Part shown: positions 24,994 to 33,794 of the stretch, one piece after another | Position numbering within the stretch: the stretch's first letter is position 1 | Layout of the letters: each line of letters opens with the position of its first letter | Source: Prosthecodimorpha staleyi | GTDB taxonomy: Bacteria > Pseudomonadota > Alphaproteobacteria > Rhizobiales > Ancalomicrobiaceae | Assembly (NCBI RefSeq): GCF_018729455.1 | Contig: NZ_JAHHZF010000002.1 | Location: 496,605-560,604, forward strand | DNA: 64,000 nt | Direction: 5' to 3' | Position numbers and translations under genes: made by a program | The notes under the pieces: generated by a model | The model's database searches: none | Seen by the model: the letters and a program-made list of their open reading frames with translations, nothing else | What the model was told of the DNA's origin: nothing

Positions 24994-26033
24994 CGAACCC
25001 TCCGCGCCTTCGGCTTGGGCTTCCCCTTCGCTTTCGCCTTGACGGGCTTCGGCGGCAGCTTGACGGTGACTCGGATGCGCTCCGACAGGACCGGCGGATC
25101 ATGCGGTATATGGCGTTCGTCGGCGAAGACGAGTTGCAGCGTGTGCTCCCCGGGCTTCAGGTCGAGCCGGCGCTCGGTCTGTCCCTTGCCGAGATGGATG
25201 TGATTGAAGTCGTTGGGCAGCGGTCCGTCGAGCGGCGGGGTCTCGACATCGACCAGCAGATGGTGGTGGCCGGTATTGGCCTTCTCGATGCCGGCGGGCG
25301 CGACGCCCATGCCCTTGAGGCCGAAGCGGATCGTGGTCCGCGGCCGGATCACGGCGCCGTCCGGCGGATAGACGAAATAGACCGACGCACCGGGTGGAGA
25401 CGGTCGGCGACCGGCCCCCGCCGGCACCCCTGCCACGCTCCCGGCATCGCCATCGCCGTGGTGCATGTGGCCGCCCTGGGCCTGCCCCGACGGCGGGGTC
25501 GCCGCATCCTCGACCACGCGAATGCGCAACTCCTTGGAGACGAGCGGCGGATCGTGCGGAATGTGGTCGTGATCGGCGAACAGGAGCTGCAGCGTGTGCT
25601 CGCCCGGCGGCAGCGTCAGTTCCGCCTCGGTTTGGCCGCCGCCGAAATGGACATTGTTGAAATCCGCCGGAATGCGTTCGTCGAAGGGCGGCAGGTCGGT
25701 GTCGATGATGACGTGGTGATGGCCGCTGTTCGGCTTCGGCGATCCCGACGGCGAAACCTCCATGCCGGACAGCCCGAAGCGGACCTTGAAGCGGGTTCCG
25801 ACGGTGGCGCCGGGTTGCGGCTCCAGAAAATAGACGCTGGCACCCGGCGGCGACTTGGTTCGCGGCCTGGGCGCCTGCGCCTCGGCTGCCCCGAGCACTC
25901 CCACCAGAACGGCCGCCCCCGACAGGGCCGTCAGCCCGGCGAGGCAGACCGACACGGCGCCGCACCGCAGGAGCTCGCCCGCGGCCCGCAGGCGGCGCCG
26001 GAGTGCAGAATCGTCGAAACGGCGCCGGAACAT
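24990..26033 (-). CDS. DUF4399 exported protein, two domains
   Basis: A 347-residue exported protein with an N-terminal hydrophobic leader (residues 25-50) and two tandem DUF4399 domains, about 60-155 and 190-320. They are joined by a His/Asp/Gly linker (GGHMHHGDGDAG). Each repeat carries the GHHH motif, DFNN/DFNH with VHFGGGQTE or IHLGKGQTE, and a PGEHTLQL segment followed by HIPHDPP. The C-terminus is very basic (KPVKAKAKGKPKPKARR). With the next gene, three copies of the domain lie side by side, a clear local duplication. First gene of the operon. Confidence 0.82.
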   Translation of the reverse strand: MFRRRFDDSALRRRLRAAGELLRCGAVSVCLAGLTALSGAAVLVGVLGAAEAQAPRPRTKSPPGASVYFLEPQPGATVGTRFKVRFGLSGMEVSPSGSPKPNSGHHHVIIDTDLPPFDERIPADFNNVHFGGGQTEAELTLPPGEHTLQLLFADHDHIPHDPPLVSKELRIRVVEDAATPPSGQAQGGHMHHGDGDAGSVAGVPAGAGRRPSPPGASVYFVYPPDGAVIRPRTTIRFGLKGMGVAPAGIEKANTGHHHLLVDVETPPLDGPLPNDFNHIHLGKGQTERRLDLKPGEHTLQLVFADERHIPHDPPVLSERIRVTVKLPPKPVKAKAKGKPKPKARRVR

Positions 26034-26468
26034 CGATCACCTCCCTCGGGCGACCCCGGACCTATGCACTGGATCGGATGCTATCGCCCGGGGCCTGTGG
26101 CGGCAAGCCGAACTCGCGATTCGATCTGCATCGACGCCCGGTTCCCGCCACCGCGTCCCGGCGGATTGGCGCCTGCCGGGACTCCGGCGGCCGCGAGGCC
26201 AGGCATCAAAGGCCTTTGTATGGGCTGCGACGCCCAATTTGAGCGATCTGCCGAACCGGTCAGGATGTCGCCATCGTGCCGTGTTGCGGCGATACTTTCA
26301 GGCATAGCTCCGGATCGCGGGGCACGATCTCCGTAACATCCTGTATCCAAAGTTCCGGCATGCTTGCCATCGGCGCCCGCGGCCGCTATCGCAGGCAGGG
26401 AGGATTTGCCACTCAGAGTTAGAGGACTCTACCGCACCCCGGATTCGGCAACCCGAGATTGCGAACCT
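26034..26468. other. Divergent intergenic region with a 12-bp palindrome
   Basis: These 435 bases separate the DUF4399 operon from the glycosyltransferase gene and should hold both promoters. I see no gene. A perfect 12-bp palindrome, CAAAGGCCTTTG, lies at 26207-26218 and could be an operator. An imperfect hairpin AGAGT-N6-ACTCT lies about 45 bases before the glycosyltransferase start. No convincing -35/-10 pair was identified. Confidence 0.35.
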
Positions 26469-29192
26469 ATGGCATTCGACATTTCCAAACTGTTCCGGCG
26501 CAAACGCAGGCCGCTGAGCGCCGCGGCCTTCGAACTGTTCGATGCCGACTGGTACCGCGCCCAGATATCCGAGCCGATCCCCCCCGGTCGCGAGCGGCAT
26601 CACTTCGAGACCGTCGGCCGGCAGAAGGAATTGTCGCCGCATCCGCTGTTCGACCCCGTTTGGTATCGCCGCCGCAACCCCGACGTGACCCATTCGGATC
26701 TCGACGCGATCGAGCATTTCCTGTTCCACGGTCATTTCGAGCGGCGCTCGCCGCATCCCTACGTCGACCTGGAACATCTTGCGCGTCAGCTCGGAACGGA
26801 TCAGCCGCCGCTCGCCCGCTATCTGGCCGGCGCCTGGCGCGACGGCGTCACCGCCCATCCTCTGTTCAATCCGGTCCATCTGATCAAGGCAGGCCTGATC
26901 TCGCCCGACCGCGAACCGCTCGCCCAATATCTCGCCCTGCCGGAACGAGCGCAGATTCCTCCGCACCCGATGGTCGACCCCGCGCTTCTGGCCAGGCGGT
27001 TCGCCGAGAGGGGCGAGACGGACTGCGATCCGGTCCTTCACTACCTGACCGGGCACGGCTGGAAAGAGGTGCAGCCGCATCCGTGCTTCGACCAGATCTA
27101 CTATCTGCACGCCAATCCGGATGTCGCCGAAACGGGCTGGAATCCGCTCGCCCACTATCTCACCGCCGGGCACCGCGAGGGTCGGCTGCCGTTGCCGGAT
27201 TTCGATCTGGGCCGGCTGCGCCGCATGCTGCCCGGTCCGGCGCCGGCGGATCTCGACATCGTCTCCTTCTGGCTGACCGAGGGGCTCGATCCGGTCGCCA
27301 TCATGAGGGCGCTCGACGATTGGGACCAGCGCATCGTCGCGCTTGCAGCCCGGATCCGGCTCGACGGCTATGCGGCCGCCCTGGCCGAGCTCGAATTCGA
27401 GGCTCCGACCGAGCCCCGCGGGCAGGGCTATTCGGTCTGGCGCACCATGGCGCGCGCCCTATGCCTGTTCCATGTCGGCCTGGTCGACGAAGCCCTCGTC
27501 CTCGCCTCCGAACTGCCGGCGGACCTCTCCGGCGATCTCGGGGTGCGCTCCCTGCGCCAACACGTCCTGACCCTGGACGGCGATCACAACGAAGCCCTGT
27601 TCGAGACCGTCGCGCCGAGGCCGCCCGGGCCGGCCCCCGATCGGCCGCGCATCGCCGTCTATACGGCGCTGTTCGGTCCCTACGACCGCCTGCCGCCGGT
27701 TCTGGCGCCGACCCCGGGCATCGACTACATCTGCTTCACGGACCAACCGGTGGATGCCGACGGCTGGCAGGTCCGCACGGTCCCGCGGCGGACCGACAAC
27801 GACAATCTCGAAGCCAAGCGCTACAAGCTGTTTCCGTGGGAAGCGCTTCACGGCTACGACTACTCGCTCCATGTCGATGCCTGCTCGGTGCTGGCCGGCG
27901 AACTCGGGCCGTGGTTCGACCGCTTCCTGATCGGCTGTGATTTCGTCGCCTGGGCCCATCCCGAGCGGGCCAGCCTCATCGACGAATGCTTCGCGGTCCA
28001 CATCGCCGGCAAGTACCAGCCCGAACCGCTCTACGCCCAGGCAGCGCGCTATCTCAACTCCGGCGTGCCGCCGCGCACCGGACTGATCGAAGCGTCGATC
28101 CTGTGGCGTCGCCACGAAAGTACCGATGTCCGCCGCTTGATGGCCGCCTGGTGGGCGGAAATCGAATGCACCACAACGCGCGACCAGATCAGCCTCGGTG
28201 CCCTGTTCCATCTCGAGGCCCAGCGGCCGGCCATCATGCCGCCGGTCTACGGCAATGCCCGCGGCAACGCCTGGATCCGCAAGATCGCCCATGCGATCCC
28301 GGGCGCCGCCAGCCGTCCCGCGCTGGCGGCCGGAGACCGCCGGTGCAGCATCCTATTTGCGCAGGACAGGCGGACGACCGGCACGACGGTGATGCGCGGC
28401 TTCCAGGCCGTCGACATCCTGCGCGCGCACGGCGTCGACGTGGCGATCCGGTCGGATTTCGAGATGGCCGACGAGGTGGTCATCCTGACCAAGGGGTTGC
28501 TGCAGACGATCACGCCGGAGCGCATCGCCGCCCTCGCCGAGCGCGGCAACCGGGTCCTGGCCGATTTCGTCGACCTGCCGGCGCGGCCCGAATTGGTCCC
28601 TCTGCTCGACGGGCTGATCGCCTCGTCGATCGAAGGCTATTGCGAGTTGGCCGAGCAGTTTCCGGCAACGCCGCGCTATCATCTGACCCACACCGTCGAT
28701 CCTCGCCTGCCCGCCGGCCACGGCAGGGCTCCATCCGCCGCGCCGCGGATCGGCTATTTCGGCGAGCTTCCCAACACGGTGCTGACGCCCGGCATCGCCG
28801 AGCGCGTCACCATCGTGCCCATCGACACGCAGCGCTCCGGTACGGATTGGCTGGACAGGATCGGCGACTTCGAGTGCCACTATGCCGTCCGCCTGCCGCG
28901 CAAGGACGAAAGCTGCAAACCGTTCCTGAAGGGCTTCACGGCCGCCCATCTGGGCGCGGCGGTGATCGTCGACGCCGCAAATCGGGAGGCGCAATACTAT
29001 CTGGGCGCCGACTATCCGTTCACGGCAGCGTCCCTGGCGCCGGACGACATCCTGGCGGCGATCGACCGCGTTCACGCGGCCTGGGGTACGCCGCTGTGGG
29101 ACGATGTTCTGGCCATCATGGCCCGCGTGGCGGAACGCTCGTCCGCCGAGCGCTTCGTCAAGGAATTCCGCCTGATTCTGGGTGCGGTCTGA
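26469..29192 (+). CDS. Multidomain glycosyltransferase with N-terminal 36-residue repeats
   Basis: A 907-residue cytoplasmic protein. Residues about 20-245 hold roughly six repeats of 34-38 residues, each with HP-x-FD at its head (positions 58, 96, 130, 166, 204, with LP at 242). Two also have WYRRRNPDV- or YYLHANPDV-type continuations, and units end in LAxYLxxG. Residues about 393-600 resemble DUF616/TOD1-type glycosyltransferases: IAVYTALFGPYDRLPPVL, YICFTDQPV, DNDNLEAKRYKLFPW, and DACSVLAGELGPW. The last third (about 620-907) looks like a GT-B-like half, CSILFAQDRRTTGTTVMRGF and GFTAAHLGAAVIVDAAN. It probably builds a surface polysaccharide. The ATG at 26469 lacks a strong ribosome site. 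Confidence 0.75.
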   Translation: MAFDISKLFRRKRRPLSAAAFELFDADWYRAQISEPIPPGRERHHFETVGRQKELSPHPLFDPVWYRRRNPDVTHSDLDAIEHFLFHGHFERRSPHPYVDLEHLARQLGTDQPPLARYLAGAWRDGVTAHPLFNPVHLIKAGLISPDREPLAQYLALPERAQIPPHPMVDPALLARRFAERGETDCDPVLHYLTGHGWKEVQPHPCFDQIYYLHANPDVAETGWNPLAHYLTAGHREGRLPLPDFDLGRLRRMLPGPAPADLDIVSFWLTEGLDPVAIMRALDDWDQRIVALAARIRLDGYAAALAELEFEAPTEPRGQGYSVWRTMARALCLFHVGLVDEALVLASELPADLSGDLGVRSLRQHVLTLDGDHNEALFETVAPRPPGPAPDRPRIAVYTALFGPYDRLPPVLAPTPGIDYICFTDQPVDADGWQVRTVPRRTDNDNLEAKRYKLFPWEALHGYDYSLHVDACSVLAGELGPWFDRFLIGCDFVAWAHPERASLIDECFAVHIAGKYQPEPLYAQAARYLNSGVPPRTGLIEASILWRRHESTDVRRLMAAWWAEIECTTTRDQISLGALFHLEAQRPAIMPPVYGNARGNAWIRKIAHAIPGAASRPALAAGDRRCSILFAQDRRTTGTTVMRGFQAVDILRAHGVDVAIRSDFEMADEVVILTKGLLQTITPERIAALAERGNRVLADFVDLPARPELVPLLDGLIASSIEGYCELAEQFPATPRYHLTHTVDPRLPAGHGRAPSAAPRIGYFGELPNTVLTPGIAERVTIVPIDTQRSGTDWLDRIGDFECHYAVRLPRKDESCKPFLKGFTAAHLGAAVIVDAANREAQYYLGADYPFTAASLAPDDILAAIDRVHAAWGTPLWDDVLAIMARVAERSSAERFVKEFRLILGAV

Positions 29193-29222
29193 GCCTTAGC
29201 GGGCGACCGCCTCGCCGATGGT

Positions 29223-29242
29223 CGCGGCCCTGCGGGGCCGCG
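29223..29242. terminator. Hairpin between convergent glycosyltransferase and transaldolase genes
   Basis: A perfect 8-bp stem (CGCGGCCC/GGGCCGCG) with loop TGCG sits in the 89-base gap between two genes that end here. It lacks a T-run but would serve both directions. Confidence 0.45.
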
Positions 29243-29281
29243 TTGCCGGCCCCGAGCTCTCGACCGGCCCGCCAGACGATC

Positions 29282-30235
29282 CTATAGCCGGGCGGCGACC
29301 AGACTGCGCAACTTGCGCAGGTCGGCGGCGAAGAGCCGGATGCCCTCGGCGAGTTTCTCGCTCGCCATGGCGTCCTCGTTCATCCGCCAGCGGAAGGCGC
29401 GCTCGTCGAGCGTCAACCGCTCCGGCGCCTCGCCGACCGCGGCCGGATCGAGCTGGCGCGTCAGCGTGCCCTGGTCGGCGGCGAGCGCGTCGAGCAGGGC
29501 GGGCGAAATCGTCAGCCGGTCGCAGCCGGCCAGAGCCTCGACCTCGCCGATCAACCGGAACGAGGCGCCCATCACCACGGTGGCAATGCCGTAGGCCTTG
29601 AAATAGCGGTAGATCGCGCGCACCGACTGCACGCCGGGATGCTCCTCCAACCCGAAGCTGCGTCCCGCCGCCTTGACGTGCCAATCGAGGATCCGGCCGA
29701 CGAAGGGCGAGATCAGATAGGCGCCCGCATCCGCGCAGGCGACCGCCTGGACCAGCGAGAAGATCAGGGTCAGGTTGCAGTCGATGCCCTCGCGCTGCAG
29801 GATCTCGGCGGCCCGGATCCCCTCCCAGGTGGCGGCGATCTTGATCAGGATGCGGTCGCGGCCGATGCCGCGCTCCGCATAGGCGGCGACGATGGCGCGC
29901 GCCTTGGCGACGGTGGCATCGGTGTCGAAGGAGAGATCGGCATCGACCTCGGTCGAGACGCGCCCGGGAACCAGCGCGGCCAATTCGGCGCCGATCGACA
30001 CGGCCAGGCGGTCCGCCACCGCCGTGATCCGCGCCTCGCCGGCCAGGCCAAGCCCGGCCGACCAGGCCAGGGCCTCGTCGAGCAGCGCCCGGCCGGCGTC
30101 GGTGTCGACCGCCTTCAGGACCAGTGTCGGGTTGGTGGTGCAATCGACCGGCCGGAGCGCGCGGATCGCGCCGATATCGCCGGTATCGGCGACGACGGTG
30201 GTCATGCTGCGCAGTTGATCGAGCTTCGACACCAT
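29282..30235 (-). CDS. tal: Transaldolase
   Basis: A 317-residue TalB-type transaldolase of the pentose phosphate pathway, moving a dihydroxyacetone unit between sugar phosphates. The numbering matches the Escherichia coli enzyme exactly: catalytic D17, T33-N35 (TTNPTL), E96 (STEVDAD) and Schiff-base K132 in [40 protein letters not shown] is also diagnostic. AGGAGAGG precedes the ATG. It is monocistronic by appearance, ending at a hairpin shared with the convergent glycosyltransferase. Confidence 0.96.
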   Translation of the reverse strand: MVSKLDQLRSMTTVVADTGDIGAIRALRPVDCTTNPTLVLKAVDTDAGRALLDEALAWSAGLGLAGEARITAVADRLAVSIGAELAALVPGRVSTEVDADLSFDTDATVAKARAIVAAYAERGIGRDRILIKIAATWEGIRAAEILQREGIDCNLTLIFSLVQAVACADAGAYLISPFVGRILDWHVKAAGRSFGLEEHPGVQSVRAIYRYFKAYGIATVVMGASFRLIGEVEALAGCDRLTISPALLDALAADQGTLTRQLDPAAVGEAPERLTLDERAFRWRMNEDAMASEKLAEGIRLFAADLRKLRSLVAARL

Positions 30236-30390
30236 GGGGACCTCTCCTGGACAGCCTTCCGCATAGCCGCAGGCGCGAAGCGGGACAAGGCCGCTGACGC
30301 GCCGAGGCCCCCCGCGTCGGCCGCAGTCATCAGGCGGTTGCCGACGCCCGGCCCGGCCGTCATGCTGGCGCGATGCCGTCGGAGACTGTC

Positions 30391-30999
30391 ATGACCGCCC
30401 TGCCCGGATACGCCGTCGCCCTCCTGATCCTTCTCAACGGCGCCGCCCTGGCCGATCCCATTCGCCTCGCGGCGGAAGACGGCCGCATCGTCGTCATCGC
30501 CGCCGATGGCAGCCGGCGCGTGGTCTCGGCCGGACCGGGGGACCGCGATCCGGTTCTGTCGCCGGACGGTCGGCAGGTCGCCTTCCTGCGCCCCGAAGGC
30601 AAGCCCGACGCGGACGAAGACGAAGGCCAGCCGGTGGCGCTGATGCTGGTCGCCGCGGAGGGCGGACCGGAGCGCCGTCTGGTCGCCCCCGAGCGCGGGG
30701 CCGAGCCGAAGACCAACCTCCTCGGCATCAACAACCCGGCCTTCGCTGCGGACGGCAAGTCCGTCTATTTCCTGGCCAGGGCCTGGGCGGTCTCCGATGC
30801 CGTGCACCGGGTCGCCCTGGCCGGGGGGCGCCCGACCTTCGTGGTCGACGGCAACAGCGTCGAGGCGATCCGCTCCGGACGGTTGACCGGCGACCTCCTG
30901 GTCTCCCGGCACAGCTTCTCCCGGCCGGCGGCGTCGATCACGCAGAGCGGATCGAAGGCGCGGGCTTGGCTCGCGCGGCAGGGCGGCCGGGCGCCATGA
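30391..30999 (+). CDS. Small exported TolB/WD40-like beta-propeller fragment protein
   Basis: A 202-residue protein with a signal peptide (ALPGYAVALLILLNGAALA). It has about three propeller-type repeats (RDPVLSPDGRQVAFLRPEG, NNPAFAADGKSVYFLARAW, AIRSGRLTGDLLVSRHSF), too few for a closed propeller unless it oligomerises. I chose the ATG at 30391 because GGAG sits six bases before it; an in-frame ATG at 30373 would add six residues. Its stop overlaps the start of the next gene by four bases, so the two are co-translated. The function is unknown. Confidence 0.7.
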   Translation: MTALPGYAVALLILLNGAALADPIRLAAEDGRIVVIAADGSRRVVSAGPGDRDPVLSPDGRQVAFLRPEGKPDADEDEGQPVALMLVAAEGGPERRLVAPERGAEPKTNLLGINNPAFAADGKSVYFLARAWAVSDAVHRVALAGGRPTFVVDGNSVEAIRSGRLTGDLLVSRHSFSRPAASITQSGSKARAWLARQGGRAP

Positions 31000-31625
31000 C
31001 GGACCTTGCCGATCGCGTGACCACGCTGGCCGCCGCCATCGAAACCCGGGCGACCGGACGGCGCCTTCTGGTCGGCATCGTCGGGCCGCCGGGTTCAGGC
31101 AAGTCGACCCTTGCGGAGGCCCTGGTCGCCCGTCTCCAGGCCACCCGCCCGGGTCGCGCTGCGCTGCTCTCCCAGGACGGCTTCCACTATGACGACGCGG
31201 TGCTCGACCCGGCCGGCATGCGCCCGCGCAAGGGCGCCCCGGAGACCTTCGACGTGGCCGGCCTGGTGCAATGCCTGAAGCGCCTGGCAGCACGCGACGA
31301 GGCTGCGGTCGCCGTGCCGGTCTTCGATCGCGCCATAGAAATCGCCCGCGCCGGCGCCCGACTGATCGAGCCGGCGGCCGAGATCGTCGTCGTCGAGGGC
31401 AACTGGCTGCTGCTCGACGAAGCGCCGTGGCGCGCGGTGCGCCCCTGGCTCGACCTGACCGCGATGCTGCAGGTTCCAGAAGCCGTGCTGCGCGAACGGC
31501 TGGAAGCCCGCTGGCGCGACCTCGGCTTCGACGAGGCCGCGATCGCCGCCAAGGTCGACGGCAACGACCTGCCGAACGCCCGGCGGGTGCTGGAGGCCAG
31601 CGCGGCGGCCGACCTGGTGCTGTGA
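30996..31625 (+). CDS. Nucleoside/pantothenate-kinase-like P-loop kinase
   Basis: A 209-residue P-loop kinase of the phosphoribulokinase/uridine kinase/pantothenate kinase group. Walker A is GPPGSGKST at residues 30-38. A lid and substrate region follows: LLSQDGFHYDDAVLD, with the catalytic Asp, then RPRKGAPETFDVAGL, PVFDRAIEIARAGAR and VVVEGNWLLLDEAPW. The DGFHYDD and RKGAPETFD signatures are typical of the YggC/FrcK-like branch, which includes fructose and nucleoside kinases. It is translationally coupled to the upstream propeller-like gene and convergent with batD. Confidence 0.85.
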   Translation: MTDLADRVTTLAAAIETRATGRRLLVGIVGPPGSGKSTLAEALVARLQATRPGRAALLSQDGFHYDDAVLDPAGMRPRKGAPETFDVAGLVQCLKRLAARDEAAVAVPVFDRAIEIARAGARLIEPAAEIVVVEGNWLLLDEAPWRAVRPWLDLTAMLQVPEAVLRERLEARWRDLGFDEAAIAAKVDGNDLPNARRVLEASAAADLVL

Positions 31626-31665
31626 CGCCCGTCCCCACCGCAAGGGACGGTGGCGGCCGTGATCG

Positions 31666-32937
31666 TCACCTCCGGCGACGGCGCCGGACCAACAGGCGAT
31701 CGACGGCGCCCAACCGGCGGCGCAGGTCGCCGGGGGCCGCCGCCTGCCCGTATCGGCCGAAGACTGCCACGCCGAGCCCGGCGAGGGCTTCGACAACCTC
31801 AGCGTCCTGCGCGCAGCCGGTCCGGCCCGCCCAGCGCAATGCGGCCGCCCGGAAGGCCGCGGCATCGCCGGCGCGCACGGCGCGGCGCATGGCGTTGCGG
31901 TCGGGATCGGGCGCCAGCCGGGACAGCGCCCGGCGAAGCCCCGCCCGATCGAGCCGCCGGCCGGCCAGCAGCAGGCCGAGGCCGAGCGCGAAGCCGGCAG
32001 CCACTCCGCCCGGCACCGCGAACGCACGCAGCGCCGCCAGTCTCTCGCCCGTTCCGGCGACCGCCGCGCCGAACCGGCCCGGTGCGGCCACGGTGGTGGC
32101 GGCCATGATGGCCGCTTCGCTTCTGCGCGTCTGCGTGTCGAACCACCGGATGGCCACTTCCGGCACGGTGGCCGGCTCCCCGGTCATCGACCGCAATGTC
32201 CAGTGCCAGACGACGGTCGCGACCGGCCCCTCGCGGGTCAGCCGGCTGGTGCGCATTTCCGGTTCCGGAAAGGCGATCACGCCCGGCGCCCTGAGGCTGG
32301 GGATCGGCGGCAACTGGTCGGCAGAGATGCCTTCAGCCTCGATCGTGACCGTCCGCCGCGCGGTTTCGCCCGGCGGCAAGGCGGTCGGATCGCGATCGAA
32401 GCGGTCGGTCAGCCGCAAGGCGCGCGCCGGCAGCCACCAGCTGCCCGCGGGCGGGGCCTGCACGGTGACGGCGACCGGTGCGGAGACCACGTCGTGCGGC
32501 ACGCGCGCCCCGTCCGGCGCCAGCAACGTCAAGTGATGGCGGAACGACGGCACGGTCAGGACGCCCGCCCGTTTGGGAAACAACGCCATGATGCGTTCGA
32601 AGCTGCGCGCCGGCCGGCCCTCGGCCGTGGTGCTGGTCCAGCGGTCCCGGCCGAGCTGCATCCAGGCGAAGTCGGTCAGATCGGGCTGGTCGAGCGTCTC
32701 GAGCGTCATCTGTACGGTATAGAGCCCGCGGATGCGCACCAGGATCATTTCACGCGCATAGGGCTCCGGCGCCGTCGCATCGATCGTCACGGTCAGGCGG
32801 GCATCGTCGGGCCCGACGAAGTCCGCTGTTTCGGCCCGGATCGCGGATGTTGCGACGGCGGAGACCAGGACGAATGCCGCTCCGGCCACGACGGCCAGAC
32901 GGCATGCCTGCAAAACCGAGATCCGGCCCGGGATCAT
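31666..32937 (-). CDS. BatD-like membrane protein
   Basis: A 423-residue protein at the end of the MoxR-Bat operon. After a leader (residues 10-35), two beta-sandwich domains follow (RLTVTIDATAPEPYAREMILVRIRG, LTLETLDQPDLTDFAWMQLG, then RRTVTIEAEGISADQLPPIP). These match BatD, which exposes immunoglobulin-like domains to the periplasm. A transmembrane segment at about 325-350 and a basic cytoplasmic tail ending in RRRRR follow. Bat proteins are linked to envelope stress and aerotolerance in bacteroidetes and spirochaetes. Its ATG overlaps the stop of the preceding TPR gene by four bases. Confidence 0.82.
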   Translation of the reverse strand: MIPGRISVLQACRLAVVAGAAFVLVSAVATSAIRAETADFVGPDDARLTVTIDATAPEPYAREMILVRIRGLYTVQMTLETLDQPDLTDFAWMQLGRDRWTSTTAEGRPARSFERIMALFPKRAGVLTVPSFRHHLTLLAPDGARVPHDVVSAPVAVTVQAPPAGSWWLPARALRLTDRFDRDPTALPPGETARRTVTIEAEGISADQLPPIPSLRAPGVIAFPEPEMRTSRLTREGPVATVVWHWTLRSMTGEPATVPEVAIRWFDTQTRRSEAAIMAATTVAAPGRFGAAVAGTGERLAALRAFAVPGGVAAGFALGLGLLLAGRRLDRAGLRRALSRLAPDPDRNAMRRAVRAGDAAAFRAAALRWAGRTGCAQDAEVVEALAGLGVAVFGRYGQAAAPGDLRRRLGAVDRLLVRRRRRR

Positions 32938-33794
32938 CGCGAAGCCTTTCCGGAAAGAACGTCCAATTCGGTCGGGATCGGACCGGCCTCGCGCCGTCGC
33001 GTCTGCTCGGCCGCGATGATCAGCTTCAGGTAGCGGCCGGGATCATCGGCCAGTGTCTCCAGCCACTCGCGGTTGGCCGCCATCGCCTGGGCGTCGAAGC
33101 TTTTGCCCATCTCGCGCTTGCGGACGTCCTCGAACGCCTTGGCGATGACCGCATCGGTCACGCTGGCCTTGCCGACGCCATCGCTGTCGGTGGCCGCCCC
33201 GGTGGCACGCCCCTCGCCCGCCGCCTGCGCCTTGGTGTCGGTCGCCCCCTTGCGCGCCACCCGCGAGCCGCCCTCGGCCGAGCTCGACGAAGCGGCCTGC
33301 TGATCGCCGGCCATGCCGTCGCCGCCGGATGGCTGCTCGTCGCCTTCGCTGCGCGCCTCGCCGGCACGGGACTTCTTCTCCGTCAGCGCCGCCCCGCCGT
33401 CGATCGTCCCTTCCGGCGGCAAGGCCTCGCGACCGGCGATCAGTGCCGCGACCAGGGCCCGATTGGCGGCCGCATCGCGGTCGTCCGGCCGGCCGGCCAG
33501 CACCGCGTCGAAGGCCTCGACCGCCTCGGCCAGCCGGCCGGCACGGGCCAGCGCGTCGCCGCGGTCGAAGGCAAAGGCCGCGCCCGCCCGGCGGAAGGCG
33601 TCCGCCGCCTCGCCGTAGTGGCCCGCCCGGTAGAGCGCGGCGCCGATCGCCTCCGGCCGGTCGAACAGGCCGACCGCAGGCTCGGGCCAGCCGACGACCA
33701 ACAGCAACCGTCCGAGGGCGGCGCGCCCGTCGGCGATCGCCGCGACCGCCAGAACGCCCGCCAGGGCCAGGATCGCAACGGCGAGCCGGATCAT
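32934..33794 (-). CDS. BatC/BatE-like TPR protein
   Basis: A 286-residue protein with an N-terminal hydrophobic anchor (residues 3-22) and TPR units around 45-125 (IGAALYRAGHYGEAADAFRRA, RGDALARAGRLAEAVEAFDAVL). A polar Ser/Glu/Gly-rich linker follows to about 220, then a conserved C-terminal segment (KREMGKSFDAQAMAANREWLETL) ending in ELDVLSGKASR. This architecture and place match the BatC/BatE component. The start at 33794 overlaps the end of the BatB gene by four bases. Confidence 0.8.
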   Translation of the reverse strand: MIRLAVAILALAGVLAVAAIADGRAALGRLLLVVGWPEPAVGLFDRPEAIGAALYRAGHYGEAADAFRRAGAAFAFDRGDALARAGRLAEAVEAFDAVLAGRPDDRDAAANRALVAALIAGREALPPEGTIDGGAALTEKKSRAGEARSEGDEQPSGGDGMAGDQQAASSSSAEGGSRVARKGATDTKAQAAGEGRATGAATDSDGVGKASVTDAVIAKAFEDVRKREMGKSFDAQAMAANREWLETLADDPGRYLKLIIAAEQTRRREAGPIPTELDVLSGKASR

